Assembly (NCBI GenBank): GCA_000435535.1
Contig: FR884553.1
Span: 1-18,080, forward strand
DNA from: Clostridium sp. CAG:575
GTDB lineage: Bacteria > Bacillota > Clostridia > TANB77 > CAG-508
Length of the DNA stretch: 18,080 nucleotides
Direction: 5' to 3'
Position numbers and translations under genes: made by a program. Numbering within the stretch: position 1 is the first letter of the stretch; every line of letters begins with the position of its first letter. A model generated the notes under the pieces. It was not told the DNA's origin. It saw nothing but the letters and a program-made list of their open reading frames with translations, and searched no databases. Shown here one piece after another: positions 1 to 7,127 of this stretch.

Positions 1-376
1 TTCATCTAAAAAGTTATATATTCTTTTAAAGAATTCTTGTATATTTTCACTTGTTCTATATTGTATTTCAGTATAATGGTTCCAGTATTCGTCTCTATTT
101 GTTACATCTAGAGATTGTCCAGACAAACTACCAGGATTTCTTTCTTCTAATCTATTATCAATAAGTATTTCTTTTTCTTTAACATTTATAATTTTAGCTG
201 TATGCTTTGCTCTAATTAAAGGAGAACAAATTATAATATCATAATCAATTATTTTTATTTTTCTCTTAATTCTTCAGCCTGTTTTATACCTTTTTTAGTT
301 AAATCTTCATTTTCATTATTATATTGTTTTAATGCGTTATGTGGAACTTCTCCATGTCTTATATATATACTTTCAT
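1..376 (-). pseudogene. Histidine phosphatase family remnant, frameshifted, cut by window edge
   Basis: Read on the minus strand, an ATG at 374-376 follows a good AGGAG ribosome site and begins MKVYI, then hits TAA. One base on, the frame continues as a histidine phosphatase: the catalytic RHGE motif is followed by about 30 residues ending AEELREK, then a second stop. A further one-base shift at an A-run near 257-263 restores the frame, giving IICSPLIRAKHTA and LEERNPGSLSGQ, typical of the phosphoglycerate mutase-like superfamily (phosphohistidine chemistry on small phosphorylated substrates). Both lesions look like one-base losses in AT-rich repeats. The C-terminus lies beyond the window. 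Either this is a true pseudogene or there are two indel errors; large intact genes elsewhere in the window argue somewhat for true decay. Substrate cannot be inferred. Confidence 0.7.
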
Positions 377-392
377 TATATTTCACTCCTAT

Positions 393-601
393 TTATAAAT
401 TATCAATATGCTTAAAAACTTCATCTAAAGAATATGTTTTATTTGATTTTATATCATCTAAACCTTGTTGCAACTTGCTTTTCAAATCATTTTTATCTCT
501 AATTTTCCTTCAATTTTCTTTAAAGTTCTATGAGCATAATCATCTAATAAGTCTAATGCTTTTGAATATCTTCCAATTACTTTCAATATTTCTTTTGCAT
601 C
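393..601 (-). pseudogene. Short degenerate coding fragment, possibly RhuM-like or antitoxin-like C-terminus
   Basis: On the minus strand the frame from 601 reads DAKEILKVIGRYSKALDLLDDYAHRTLKK and stops after about 38 codons. A one-base shift near 495-500 leads to NDLKSKLQQGLDDIKSNKTYSLDEVFKHIDNL and a stop at 393-395. An in-frame TAA lies directly upstream of the first codon, so no start is present. The LLDDY-H stretch recalls the C-terminal part of RhuM-type virulence/death-on-curing proteins, and the YSLDEVF-type tail recalls small antitoxins; neither match is strong. It ends 17 bp before the phosphatase remnant's start, so the two may once have been one operon. Function is not assignable. 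Confidence 0.35.
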
Positions 602-613
602 TTAAATGCATGA

Positions 614-653
614 ATAAGAAAGAATACCAATTTTCTATGATATTCTTTCTTAT
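614..653. repeat. 13-bp perfect inverted repeat, 14-nt loop
   Basis: ATAAGAAAGAATA (614-626) and TATTCTTTCTTAT (641-653) are perfect complements. The hairpin lies between the decayed genes and the 147-aa gene. Neither side carries a clear T-run, so it is a weak terminator at best. It marks the boundary between degenerate and intact sequence. Confidence 0.6.
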
Positions 654-686
654 ACATTATTAAATTTGCTCTTTTGAGCAGGAATC

Positions 687-1130
687 TTATTCTTTCGATT
701 CCTCTTTTTCACAAATTGCTTTTTCATTCATTTTTATTGTAAACCTGTTGTTCGCATATTCAATACTGAAATTTTTTAATGGATTTTTTTCTAAATATCT
801 ATAGATATCTTTCATTATTTTTCCATTTGCAATCTCATCTACTTTATTCATTGCCAAAATTATAGAATTTGATTCTTCTAACCTAGTATATTCATCAGTC
901 AGAAGATTATTACTATTGAAATGAATTGAATCGCTTTCCGTTCCAAAAGCGACATAACATTTTGCGGAATCATCCGCTGGATTTCGTACTAAACTTACTT
1001 GCCAAATCAGTAAGTTTATGTCATCAGACGATTCGAAAACATCTAATATTCTTTGTAAACATCTTAGGCTTTTGACTAACACCCGACGACGTTCAAAAAT
1101 ACCTTCTGCTTTGACTGTTATTTCACTCAT
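687..1130 (-). CDS. Hypothetical 147-aa protein, family not recognised
   Basis: The start ATG follows a strong AAGGAGGAAG ribosome site, and a TTGACA-N16-TATACT promoter lies upstream at 1196-1223, so this looks like a genuine single-gene transcription unit. The protein is soluble (no signal peptide or membrane helix), mixed alpha/beta in appearance, with a charged N-terminus (FERRRVLVKSLRCLQRIL) and an acidic, lysine-rich C-terminus ending KEESKE. No motif points to an enzyme class. The first half of the gene (about 950-1130) is visibly richer in G and C than its neighbours, which may mean recent acquisition. Small hairpins (667-680 and 681-702) follow the stop. Function unknown. Confidence 0.7.
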   Translation of the reverse strand: MSEITVKAEGIFERRRVLVKSLRCLQRILDVFESSDDINLLIWQVSLVRNPADDSAKCYVAFGTESDSIHFNSNNLLTDEYTRLEESNSIILAMNKVDEIANGKIMKDIYRYLEKNPLKNFSIEYANNRFTIKMNEKAICEKEESKE

Positions 1131-1195
1131 ACTGCTTCCTCCTTTTGATGTATTAAAGCTTTCACAATTGCTACTTTTAATTATTTACATCTAAA

Positions 1196-1223
1196 AGTAT
1201 AAGATATTTACATAATTTGTCAA
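1196..1223 (-). promoter_or_regulatory. Sigma-A-type promoter of the 147-aa gene
   Basis: Minus strand: -35 TTGACA (1218-1223), 16-nt spacer, -10 TATACT (1196-1201). The leader to the start codon is about 60 nt. Confidence 0.65.
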
Positions 1224-1318
1224 TACATTATGCTTATTTTATTTATTATCTTGTTTTACCTCTAATTTTTTAAGTAACATAAAAATTATCTTTCAGAATC
1301 TATAAACATTTTTTCAAA

Positions 1319-1432
1319 CTATTTCTTTTCTTCCACATTTTCTTTTATATTTTCATTAACAAATTTTTCTATTGCTTTTATACTTTTATTTGACATATTC
1401 TCGCCAATTCTGTAATTTCCTGGATCAATCAT
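1319..1432 (-). pseudogene. Possible 37-codon gene remnant
   Basis: A short minus-strand frame reads MIDPGNYRIGENMSNKSIKA and continues to VEEKK before a stop at 1319-1321. It has natural-looking, lysine-rich composition but no ribosome site ahead of the ATG, and an in-frame TAG two codons upstream. It may be the C-terminal relic of a longer gene or chance. The rest of the 1131-1527 interval holds only the promoter, the GTTCAAT repeats and the terminator listed separately. Confidence 0.25.
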
Positions 1433-1440
1433 ATACTATC

Positions 1441-1472
1441 GTTCAATTGTTCAATAAATAGTTCAATCGAAC
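1441..1472. repeat. Three GTTCAAT heptamers and a GTTC-N4-GAAC palindrome
   Basis: GTTCAAT occurs at 1441-1447, 1449-1455 and 1461-1467, the last extending into GTTCAATCGAAC. Spacing is 8 and 12 bp. There is no gene start nearby, since both flanking genes point left, so an operator role is uncertain. Confidence 0.4.
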
Positions 1473-1485
1473 CGTATTATCTCTA

Positions 1486-1521
1486 AATTAAAACTACTTC
1501 AAATTAGAAGTAGTTTTAATT
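1486..1521. terminator. Intrinsic terminator, probably bidirectional
   Basis: AATTAAAACTACTTC (1486-1500) and GAAGTAGTTTTAATT (1507-1521) form a perfect 15-bp stem with a 6-nt loop. It starts 7 nt beyond the stop of the 256-aa gene; the core CTACTTC/GAAGTAG stem is followed by TTTTAATTT on the minus strand. Confidence 0.75.
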
Positions 1522-1527
1522 AAAATT

Positions 1528-2298
1528 TTAATCACAATTTAAATAAATCAACTGTAATAAATTTGCAAATTGCATAATTGGATGATAATTACTATTTTCT
1601 ATATAGTCTTTTGCAATATTTCTAACAATTCTGTTGTACAAGCAGTCATCTTGTATCAATCCTTCTGGAACAACAATTGTCTTTTTAGGATGACATTTTT
1701 TAACTATATATTTTCCATTTTCATCCTTGTCAAATGTTGTTGGCTCGGAAATAATTTGTAAAGCAACATCAAATGCTAATTTACAATTAATAACTCGTAA
1801 TATTTGTCCTACATCATCATTATATTTTTTTATGTCATTTGTTACAATCATACAGTTACAAATAAGACTATACATTAAACACGATGCTATAATGAAACTA
1901 TCTGGATTTCCTGTTATTCTTTTTTTGCAAACCCAATCATAATATTTTTTAAATAATATTAAATAATGATGTCCTATATCTTCTTTTTGAATATGTACTG
2001 GTATATCTTTTTCTACCTTTGGAATTATTTGTTGTATAGTTTCATCTACTATTCTTACAAAGTCATAATATTCTAATTCTAGTTTATGTATTTGTTCTTG
2101 TTTCTCTTTATACTCATTTATTGATTTGATGTTACGTTGTTTTTCAACAAAACTGGCCATAATAATAGCTTCTACGAATACAAAAATTACACATATTATT
2201 GTAGATATCCAAGAGCATTGTGGTATAAACATTATAAATAATGCTGATGCTATTGTTCCAAAAACAAAAGTTCCTAATGCCATTAAACCATTTTTCAT
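1528..2298 (-). CDS. Two-TM membrane protein with cytosolic domain, function unknown
   Basis: The chosen start is the ATG at 2298 (MKNGLMALG), 7-8 nt after an AAGGAG site; an upstream in-frame TTG would overlap that site. The 256-aa product has two adjacent hydrophobic helices in the first ~52 residues, then a charged, probably coiled segment (EKQRNIKSINEYKEKQEQIHKLELE). About 180 residues of predicted helical cytosolic domain follow, with no recognised motif. Several cysteines are scattered. It resembles the generic two-TM-plus-soluble-domain design of sensors and stress-associated proteins, but no family is claimed. The gene stands alone between its own promoter with an embedded palindrome (2405-2433) and a strong terminator, and is divergent from the surface protein at 2617. 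Confidence 0.7.
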   Translation of the reverse strand: MKNGLMALGTFVFGTIASALFIMFIPQCSWISTIICVIFVFVEAIIMASFVEKQRNIKSINEYKEKQEQIHKLELEYYDFVRIVDETIQQIIPKVEKDIPVHIQKEDIGHHYLILFKKYYDWVCKKRITGNPDSFIIASCLMYSLICNCMIVTNDIKKYNDDVGQILRVINCKLAFDVALQIISEPTTFDKDENGKYIVKKCHPKKTIVVPEGLIQDDCLYNRIVRNIAKDYIENSNYHPIMQFANLLQLIYLNCD

Positions 2299-2404
2299 AT
2301 TTTTTCTCCTTATCAATTGACTTTCTCATTTTGCATTGTTAATAGTTACTATATCTTAACTCCATAAGTTGTATATAGGAGATTATAAAATTAAATATGC
2401 TAAA

Positions 2405-2433
2405 ATTTTATCACATTTTATGTGAATTGTAAA
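2405..2433 (-). promoter_or_regulatory. Promoter with palindromic operator in the spacer
   Basis: Minus strand: -35 TTTACA (2428-2433), 17-nt spacer, -10 TAAAAT (2405-2410). The spacer contains the palindrome TCACAT-N3-ATGTGA (2411-2425), a classic position for a repressor site. The same palindrome, with a different central triplet, occurs at 13030-13044. The remainder of 2434-2574 shows no confident promoter for the plus-strand gene. Confidence 0.6.
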
Positions 2434-2574
2434 GTAAATAAGAACTATTTCAAATATTCAACATTTAATTGTTTTAGATCTTCTAATACTATGTAAATAT
2501 AGCAATTTTTTTATGTATATATGTCAGAATTGCAATTATCAACTAAATATAATTTGTTTCATATTATATTATAA

Positions 2575-2597
2575 GCATATTTTTTGTTGAAATATGC
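2575..2597 (+). promoter_or_regulatory. Leader hairpin just upstream of the surface-protein ribosome site
   Basis: GCATATTT (2575-2582) and AAATATGC (2590-2597) form an 8-bp perfect stem with a 7-nt loop, ending a few bases before the GAAAGGAT ribosome site of the gene at 2617. It could modulate translation or stabilise the transcript; the role is inferred from position only. Confidence 0.35.
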
Positions 2598-2616
2598 AAA
2601 GAAAGGATTGAATTGA

Positions 2617-3993
2617 ATGAAAAAATTATTTTGCTTTTTAGTAATGATTGCAACATTTGGCTTAATAAATGTCTCATCATATGCAGCTGAAACTCCAGTA
2701 TATGATGAAACTTTTAACAATAATCAAGGTGCATTTTATGCAAATGGTACTCCCATTGTTATTTCTGAAATCGATGGAAATACCACAATAACTTGGGATG
2801 GCGGAAAGCAAACTGTTCCAAATACTGTAAGTGTTTTTGGTGGTGGAAATGGTGGCAACTATGAATTATCACAAATTACTATGGAAAGTGGAACTGTCCA
2901 AAATTTAGTTGCTGGTGGTATTGGATTTACCGCAGATAAGCCTTCTACTGTTACAAATGCTAATGTTACAATAAATGGTGGCTTAATATCAAATGCTGTT
3001 ACTGGTGGTGGATATTTTAATGCAGAAGTCGTAACTTCTAATTTAAAAATTAATGGCGGTACTGCTTTGACAGTTCAAGGTGGCGGTATGGCTAGTGGAA
3101 AAATTGATGGTGTAAACTATTCTGTTGGAACTAAAGAAGATAGTATAAGTTCTCCTAATAGAACAGAAACTGCAAATGTAACAATTTCAGGTGGAAAAAT
3201 CACTTATGGAATCTTTGGTGGTGGTCAAGGTTATTCATATACTGGTACTGCTAATCTCACAATATCTGATGGTGATATGAGTAATTCTTATGTTACTGCT
3301 GGTGGTTCTAATGGATATACTAGCTCTGCAAATGTTAAGTTGACAGGTGGTAAAATTGGCGTTTATCAAACTGTTAACAGAGGTACTCTAAATACCGCTA
3401 TTGTTAAAGTCGCTGGTGCTTCTATTGGGAAATTTTATGTAGGTGGTGAAACTGAAGATAAATCTGTTACCGGTATTATTAATAAAATTAACACTTATTT
3501 AGTTAGCGGAAACATTGAAACTTTGGATTCTGGAACTAGCAATGGTTCACCTATAACTCTTGATAATGAAGCTTATAATGTAACTGCAACAAATTCTGTT
3601 AAAATAACAAATGATAATATTGGTAATTCTAAGAAATCTATTTCTTATGATTTTACTGTTTCAACCAAAACTGTAAAATTATTTGTTAATCAAAATATGA
3701 AAATGCCTATTGTTGTTACTACAAATCCTACTGGATATGAGGATATTTTTGTTGATTTGTTTTCTTATTCAGTTGATGACGAGTCTATTGCAACTGTAAG
3801 CGCCGATGGTGTTATTACTGGTGTTTCAGAGGGTAATACTTCTATTACTGTTAAGAATGGTGAAAAAGTTGAAACTATTGATGTTACTGTTACTGATGTT
3901 CAGTATTTGATTGTTTTACTTTCTGTTATTGTTACTCTTGTTGTAATTTTATTAACTGTTTTATTTTCTTTTTTGTATTTGGAATTATTATAG
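2617..3993 (+). CDS. Secreted glycine-rich repeat surface protein with Ig-like domain and C-terminal anchor
   Basis: The 458-aa product begins with a clear Sec signal peptide (MKKLFCFLVMIATFGLINVSSYA, cleavage near residue 23-24). Residues ~65-300 consist of imperfect repeats alternating beta strands of the type ANVTISGGKI with GGG turns (VFGGG, VTGGG, VQGGG, IFGGG, VTAGG). This is the pattern expected of a right-handed beta-helix or related adhesin fold. Residues ~345-427 match a bacterial Ig-like (Big_2) domain, ending SADGVITGVSEGNTSITV and then IDVTVTD. A ~25-residue hydrophobic helix at the extreme C-terminus, with no LPXTG motif and no charged tail, should anchor it in the membrane. The ATG follows an AAAGAAAGGAT site. 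Likely a cell-surface structural or adhesive protein; no catalytic residues were identified. Confidence 0.8.
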   Translation: MKKLFCFLVMIATFGLINVSSYAAETPVYDETFNNNQGAFYANGTPIVISEIDGNTTITWDGGKQTVPNTVSVFGGGNGGNYELSQITMESGTVQNLVAGGIGFTADKPSTVTNANVTINGGLISNAVTGGGYFNAEVVTSNLKINGGTALTVQGGGMASGKIDGVNYSVGTKEDSISSPNRTETANVTISGGKITYGIFGGGQGYSYTGTANLTISDGDMSNSYVTAGGSNGYTSSANVKLTGGKIGVYQTVNRGTLNTAIVKVAGASIGKFYVGGETEDKSVTGIINKINTYLVSGNIETLDSGTSNGSPITLDNEAYNVTATNSVKITNDNIGNSKKSISYDFTVSTKTVKLFVNQNMKMPIVVTTNPTGYEDIFVDLFSYSVDDESIATVSADGVITGVSEGNTSITVKNGEKVETIDVTVTDVQYLIVLLSVIVTLVVILLTVLFSFLYLELL

Positions 3994-4042
3994 TATGATT
4001 TTTTTGGAATATTAATATATTTCTGAAAAAAAGAGACAAAAA

Positions 4043-4069
4043 GGTGAGGCTGATTTTGAATGTCTCACC
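4043..4069 (-). terminator. Terminator of the copper operon
   Basis: Minus strand: GGTGAG (4064-4069) pairs with CTCACC (4043-4048), followed by TTTTTG and a second T-run. It lies just after the copA stop. An alternative stem, GAGACA (4033-4038) with TGTCTC (4061-4066), shares bases with it. It may also stop plus-strand transcription from the surface-protein gene, though the plus side has a weaker T-tract. Confidence 0.65.
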
Positions 4070-4077
4070 CTAAAATT

Positions 4078-6285
4078 TTAAATTTGCAACCTCAAAGCAT
4101 TTAACACAACAGTCAAACTACTAATTGTCATTGCAAATGCAGCAATCATTGGATTCATAGTAATTCCTAATGGTTGTAAAATACCACAAGCAATTGGAAT
4201 CATACAAATATTATAAAAAAATGCCCAAAACAAATTTTGTTTTATATTTCGCATAGTTTTCCTGCTAATTTCAATTAAATCATCAATTTTTTCCAAATTA
4301 TCATTCATAAGAATCACTTGTGATGAGTCTATAGCAATATCTGTACCACTTGAAACTGATACGCCAATATCTGCTGTTACAAGGCTTACACTATCATTTA
4401 TTCCATCGCCACACATCATTACAAGTCCATTTTCTTTTAATTTTTTTATTTGTTCTGATTTTTCTTTTGGTGTGACATTTGAAATAACTTTATCAATTCC
4501 TATTTCTTTTGCAATAATTTCGGCTGTTTTTTCATTATCTCCTGTTAACATTACAATATTAATGTTTTTATTTTTTAGTTTTTGTATTACATTAATAACA
4601 TTTTCTTTTAGAATATCTTTTACTCCAATTAATGCAATTAAATTATCATTTAAAGCCACAAATAAAATACTATTTCCTTGATTTACTAGAATGCGCTCAT
4701 CATTATTATTAATATTAGTATTCATTTTGATATTATTTTCTATCATTAATTTTTTGTTACCTATTAGATATTTGTCTCCATTTAAAGATATTCCCTCTAC
4801 TCCAAATCCAGGTATTGCTTTAAATTCTTTTATATCTTCTAATTTAATTTTTTCTTCCTGTGCTTTTTTTACAATTGCTCTTGCTATTGGATGTTCGGAT
4901 TTGTTTTCTATACTTGCAACTTTTTTTAATATTTCTTTTTCTTCAATATTGCTATAATTATATATTTTTGAAATATTTAATTCTCCTTTTGTTAGTGTTC
5001 CTGTTTTGTCAAAACAAATTGTTTTTACTTTATGAGCATTCTCCAATGTTTCACTGTTTTTTAAAAGTATTCCTTTTTTACTTGCATTTCCTGATGCAAT
5101 AACAATTGCAAGAGGTGTTGCAAGTCCCAAACTACATGGACATGCTACAACTAATATGCTTACAAATATATTTATTGCAGTTGCCACATTTTTTGAAATT
5201 ATAAACCACAAAATAAAAGCTATCATTGCAATTACTAAAACTACTGGTATAAAATACCCACTTATTGTATCTGCTATTTTTGCAATTGGTGCTTTGGTAC
5301 TTGTAGCTTGTGTAACAAGTCTTACAATTTCTGAAACAGTTGATTCTTTTCCTATTTTTTCTGCTTTGTATTTTATTGTTCCTTCAAAATTTATACTTCC
5401 AGCAATTACTTTTGCTCCCGCTTCTCTTTTTATTGGAACACTTTCGCCTGTTATAAAAGCTTCATTAATATGAGTTGTTCCCTCTACTACTTCTCCATCT
5501 ACAGCAATTTTTTCTCCAGGTTTGCAAATTACAATATCCCCTTTTTTTATTTCATCTAAAGTCACTGTAACTTCTTGTCCGTCTCTCATAATTACTGCAT
5601 TGTTGGGAGTTATACTCATTAATTGTTGCAATGCTTCTTTTGTCTTATCTTTGTTTTTATTTTCTACAAATCTTCCTATTTCAATAAAAAATATAACTAT
5701 TGCTGCTGACTCATAATATAAGCTTTCTACGTGCATTATATGTCCTTTTAAAATTTGGATTGTCTCATATATACTATAAATGTAACTTGCTAAAACTCCT
5801 ATCATTACTAGTGTATCCATATTTGGTGTTTTGTGTATTAGATTCTTATATCCATTTTTTATTATGTCTTTTCCTAATATTAATACTATTGTTGTTAGAA
5901 CAAACAATGATATTGCATAATTGATTGGATAAGTCATCATATTTAAAAATGGAATTACTGGCAGTCCTATCATATGTGACATTGATATATATAATACTAA
6001 TATTGATATTATTGTGATTGAAATTAATTTATATTTTTCATTTGTTTTTTTCTTTTCTTTCTTTTCAAAATTATCTATACCAAGGCTTGAAAAACCTGCT
6101 TTTTCTACAAATTTTTCTATTTGCTCTAGTGTTAATTTTTTGTCATCATATTCTATGTTTGCATTATTCATAATTAAATTTACACTTGCTTGTTTTATTC
6201 CATCTTGTTTATTTAAGTATTTTTCTAGTCCTGACGAACATGCACTACAGGTCATTCCATCTATTTTTAATAATACTTTTTTCAT
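4078..6285 (-). CDS. copA: Copper-exporting P1B-type ATPase, CopA-like
   Basis: A 735-aa P-type ATPase that should pump Cu(I) out of the cytoplasm using ATP. There is one N-terminal heavy-metal-associated domain (residues 1-68) with metal-binding GMTC13SAC16. Membrane segments follow, then the actuator TGES (279-282), the intramembrane CPC motif (382-384), the phosphorylated DKTGT (D426), the class-specific HP dipeptide (465-466), TGDN and GDGIND (626-631). The last membrane pair carries Y691-N692 and MxxSS (719-723), the invariant residues that mark Cu(I)/Ag(I) pumps rather than Zn/Cd pumps. CPC is followed by serine (CPCSLGLATP) rather than the usual alanine. It lies 48 bp downstream of the copZ-like gene on the same strand, so chaperone and pump are probably co-transcribed. 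No CsoR- or CopY-type site was recognised nearby. Confidence 0.95.
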   Translation of the reverse strand: MKKVLLKIDGMTCSACSSGLEKYLNKQDGIKQASVNLIMNNANIEYDDKKLTLEQIEKFVEKAGFSSLGIDNFEKKEKKKTNEKYKLISITIISILVLYISMSHMIGLPVIPFLNMMTYPINYAISLFVLTTIVLILGKDIIKNGYKNLIHKTPNMDTLVMIGVLASYIYSIYETIQILKGHIMHVESLYYESAAIVIFFIEIGRFVENKNKDKTKEALQQLMSITPNNAVIMRDGQEVTVTLDEIKKGDIVICKPGEKIAVDGEVVEGTTHINEAFITGESVPIKREAGAKVIAGSINFEGTIKYKAEKIGKESTVSEIVRLVTQATSTKAPIAKIADTISGYFIPVVLVIAMIAFILWFIISKNVATAINIFVSILVVACPCSLGLATPLAIVIASGNASKKGILLKNSETLENAHKVKTICFDKTGTLTKGELNISKIYNYSNIEEKEILKKVASIENKSEHPIARAIVKKAQEEKIKLEDIKEFKAIPGFGVEGISLNGDKYLIGNKKLMIENNIKMNTNINNNDERILVNQGNSILFVALNDNLIALIGVKDILKENVINVIQKLKNKNINIVMLTGDNEKTAEIIAKEIGIDKVISNVTPKEKSEQIKKLKENGLVMMCGDGINDSVSLVTADIGVSVSSGTDIAIDSSQVILMNDNLEKIDDLIEISRKTMRNIKQNLFWAFFYNICMIPIACGILQPLGITMNPMIAAFAMTISSLTVVLNALRLQI

Positions 6286-6333
6286 ATAAATATTTGCCTT
6301 TCTAATAATTTATTTATAAAATAGATACAATAA

Positions 6334-6540
6334 TTATTCAGCTTTAAATCCTGCATCTTCTATTGCTTCTCTTATTCCCTCTATACTAATTTTGTCTTCA
6401 TCATATTTTATCATTGCTTGTTTTGCTTCTAAGCTAACTTCCGCTTCTTCCACTCCCTCTAAATTATTTAGTACCTTTTGTAATCTTGTTGAACATCCGG
6501 TACAGTGCATTCCTTCAATTTTAAATTTTAATTCTTTCAT
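6334..6540 (-). CDS. copZ: Copper chaperone, single heavy-metal-associated domain, CopZ-like
   Basis: A 68-aa protein made of one HMA domain: the metal-binding GMHC13TGC16 loop near the N-terminus and the beta-alpha-beta-beta-alpha-beta pattern ending EAIEDAGFKAE. Such proteins bind Cu(I) in the cytoplasm and hand it to the HMA domain of CopA, encoded next. The ATG follows an excellent AAGGAGGAT ribosome site. The gene lies 35 bp after tag, so copZ-copA may be read from the upstream sanA promoter as well as any local one; no strong promoter was found in the 35-bp gap. Confidence 0.9.
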   Translation of the reverse strand: MKELKFKIEGMHCTGCSTRLQKVLNNLEGVEEAEVSLEAKQAMIKYDEDKISIEGIREAIEDAGFKAE

Positions 6541-6575
6541 AACTATATCCTCCTTAATTTTATTATTTATTAAAT

Positions 6576-7127
6576 TTAGTCTCTTTTATACAAAAAACAA
6601 TCTTTATCATGTGAATATATAACTCCAATAGCTTGCAAATATGAATAAATTATAGTAGACCCAACAAACTTCATTCCTCTTTTTTGTAAATCTTTTGAAA
6701 TTGAATCTGATAGCTCTGAAGTAGTCTTATCAATTTCATAAACTGTCTTTCCTTTTGTAAATGTTTTTAAGTAATTATAAAACGTTCCATATTCTTTTTG
6801 AATGTCTTTAAATATTTTTGCATTTTTAATACTTGTATTAATTTTTAATTTATTCCTTATTATTTTTTCATTCAACAATAACTTCTCAATTTTGTTATTA
6901 TCATAATTGCATATTTTATCTATGTCAAAATCATCATATGCTTTTATAAAATCTTCTCTTTTATTCAATACACATTCCCAAGAAAGCCCTGCTTGAAATG
7001 ACTCTAATATTAACATTTCAAACAAATATTTATCATCAAAATTTGGCTTACACCATTCCTCGTCATGATATGTTATATATGTAGGATTTTTCAAATTACA
7101 CCATCTACATCTTATTTTATTTGTCAT
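6576..7127 (-). CDS. tag: DNA-3-methyladenine glycosylase I
   Basis: Base-excision repair enzyme that removes 3-methyladenine from alkylated DNA. The 183-aa length matches the Tag family (~187 in E. coli). Visible signatures are RC7RWC near the start, YH21DEEW, the helix-hairpin-helix region (FEMLILESFQAGLSWECVL) and SH173DKDC177F at the end. C7, H21, H173 and C177 correspond to the zinc-binding Cys-His-His-Cys set known for Tag. RGMKFVGSTIIYSYLQAIG is the conserved C-terminal segment. Its start overlaps the end of the sanA-like gene by 11 bp (ATGACAAATAA carries both start and stop), indicating translational coupling. Confidence 0.95.
   Translation of the reverse strand: MTNKIRCRWCNLKNPTYITYHDEEWCKPNFDDKYLFEMLILESFQAGLSWECVLNKREDFIKAYDDFDIDKICNYDNNKIEKLLLNEKIIRNKLKINTSIKNAKIFKDIQKEYGTFYNYLKTFTKGKTVYEIDKTTSELSDSISKDLQKRGMKFVGSTIIYSYLQAIGVIYSHDKDCFLYKRD

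Noticed and set aside
475..663. 62-aa plus-strand open frame rich in Leu/Phe/Ser
   Set aside because: It is antisense to the degenerate minus-strand fragment, has no ribosome site, and its hydrophobic composition is what antisense AT-rich coding DNA yields.
1461..1472. GTTC-N4-GAAC considered as a LexA box
   Set aside because: The half-sites are in the opposite orientation to GAAC-N4-GTTC and no gene starts nearby.
1441..1472. GTTCAAT heptamers considered as an origin-type iteron array
   Set aside because: Only three short copies with uneven spacing, no initiator gene and no DnaA boxes nearby.
2820..3450. Recurring GGTGGTGG-type DNA repeats, considered as a CRISPR or tandem-repeat array
   Set aside because: Spacing is irregular and in frame with Gly-Gly-Gly turns of a protein; they are coding repeats.
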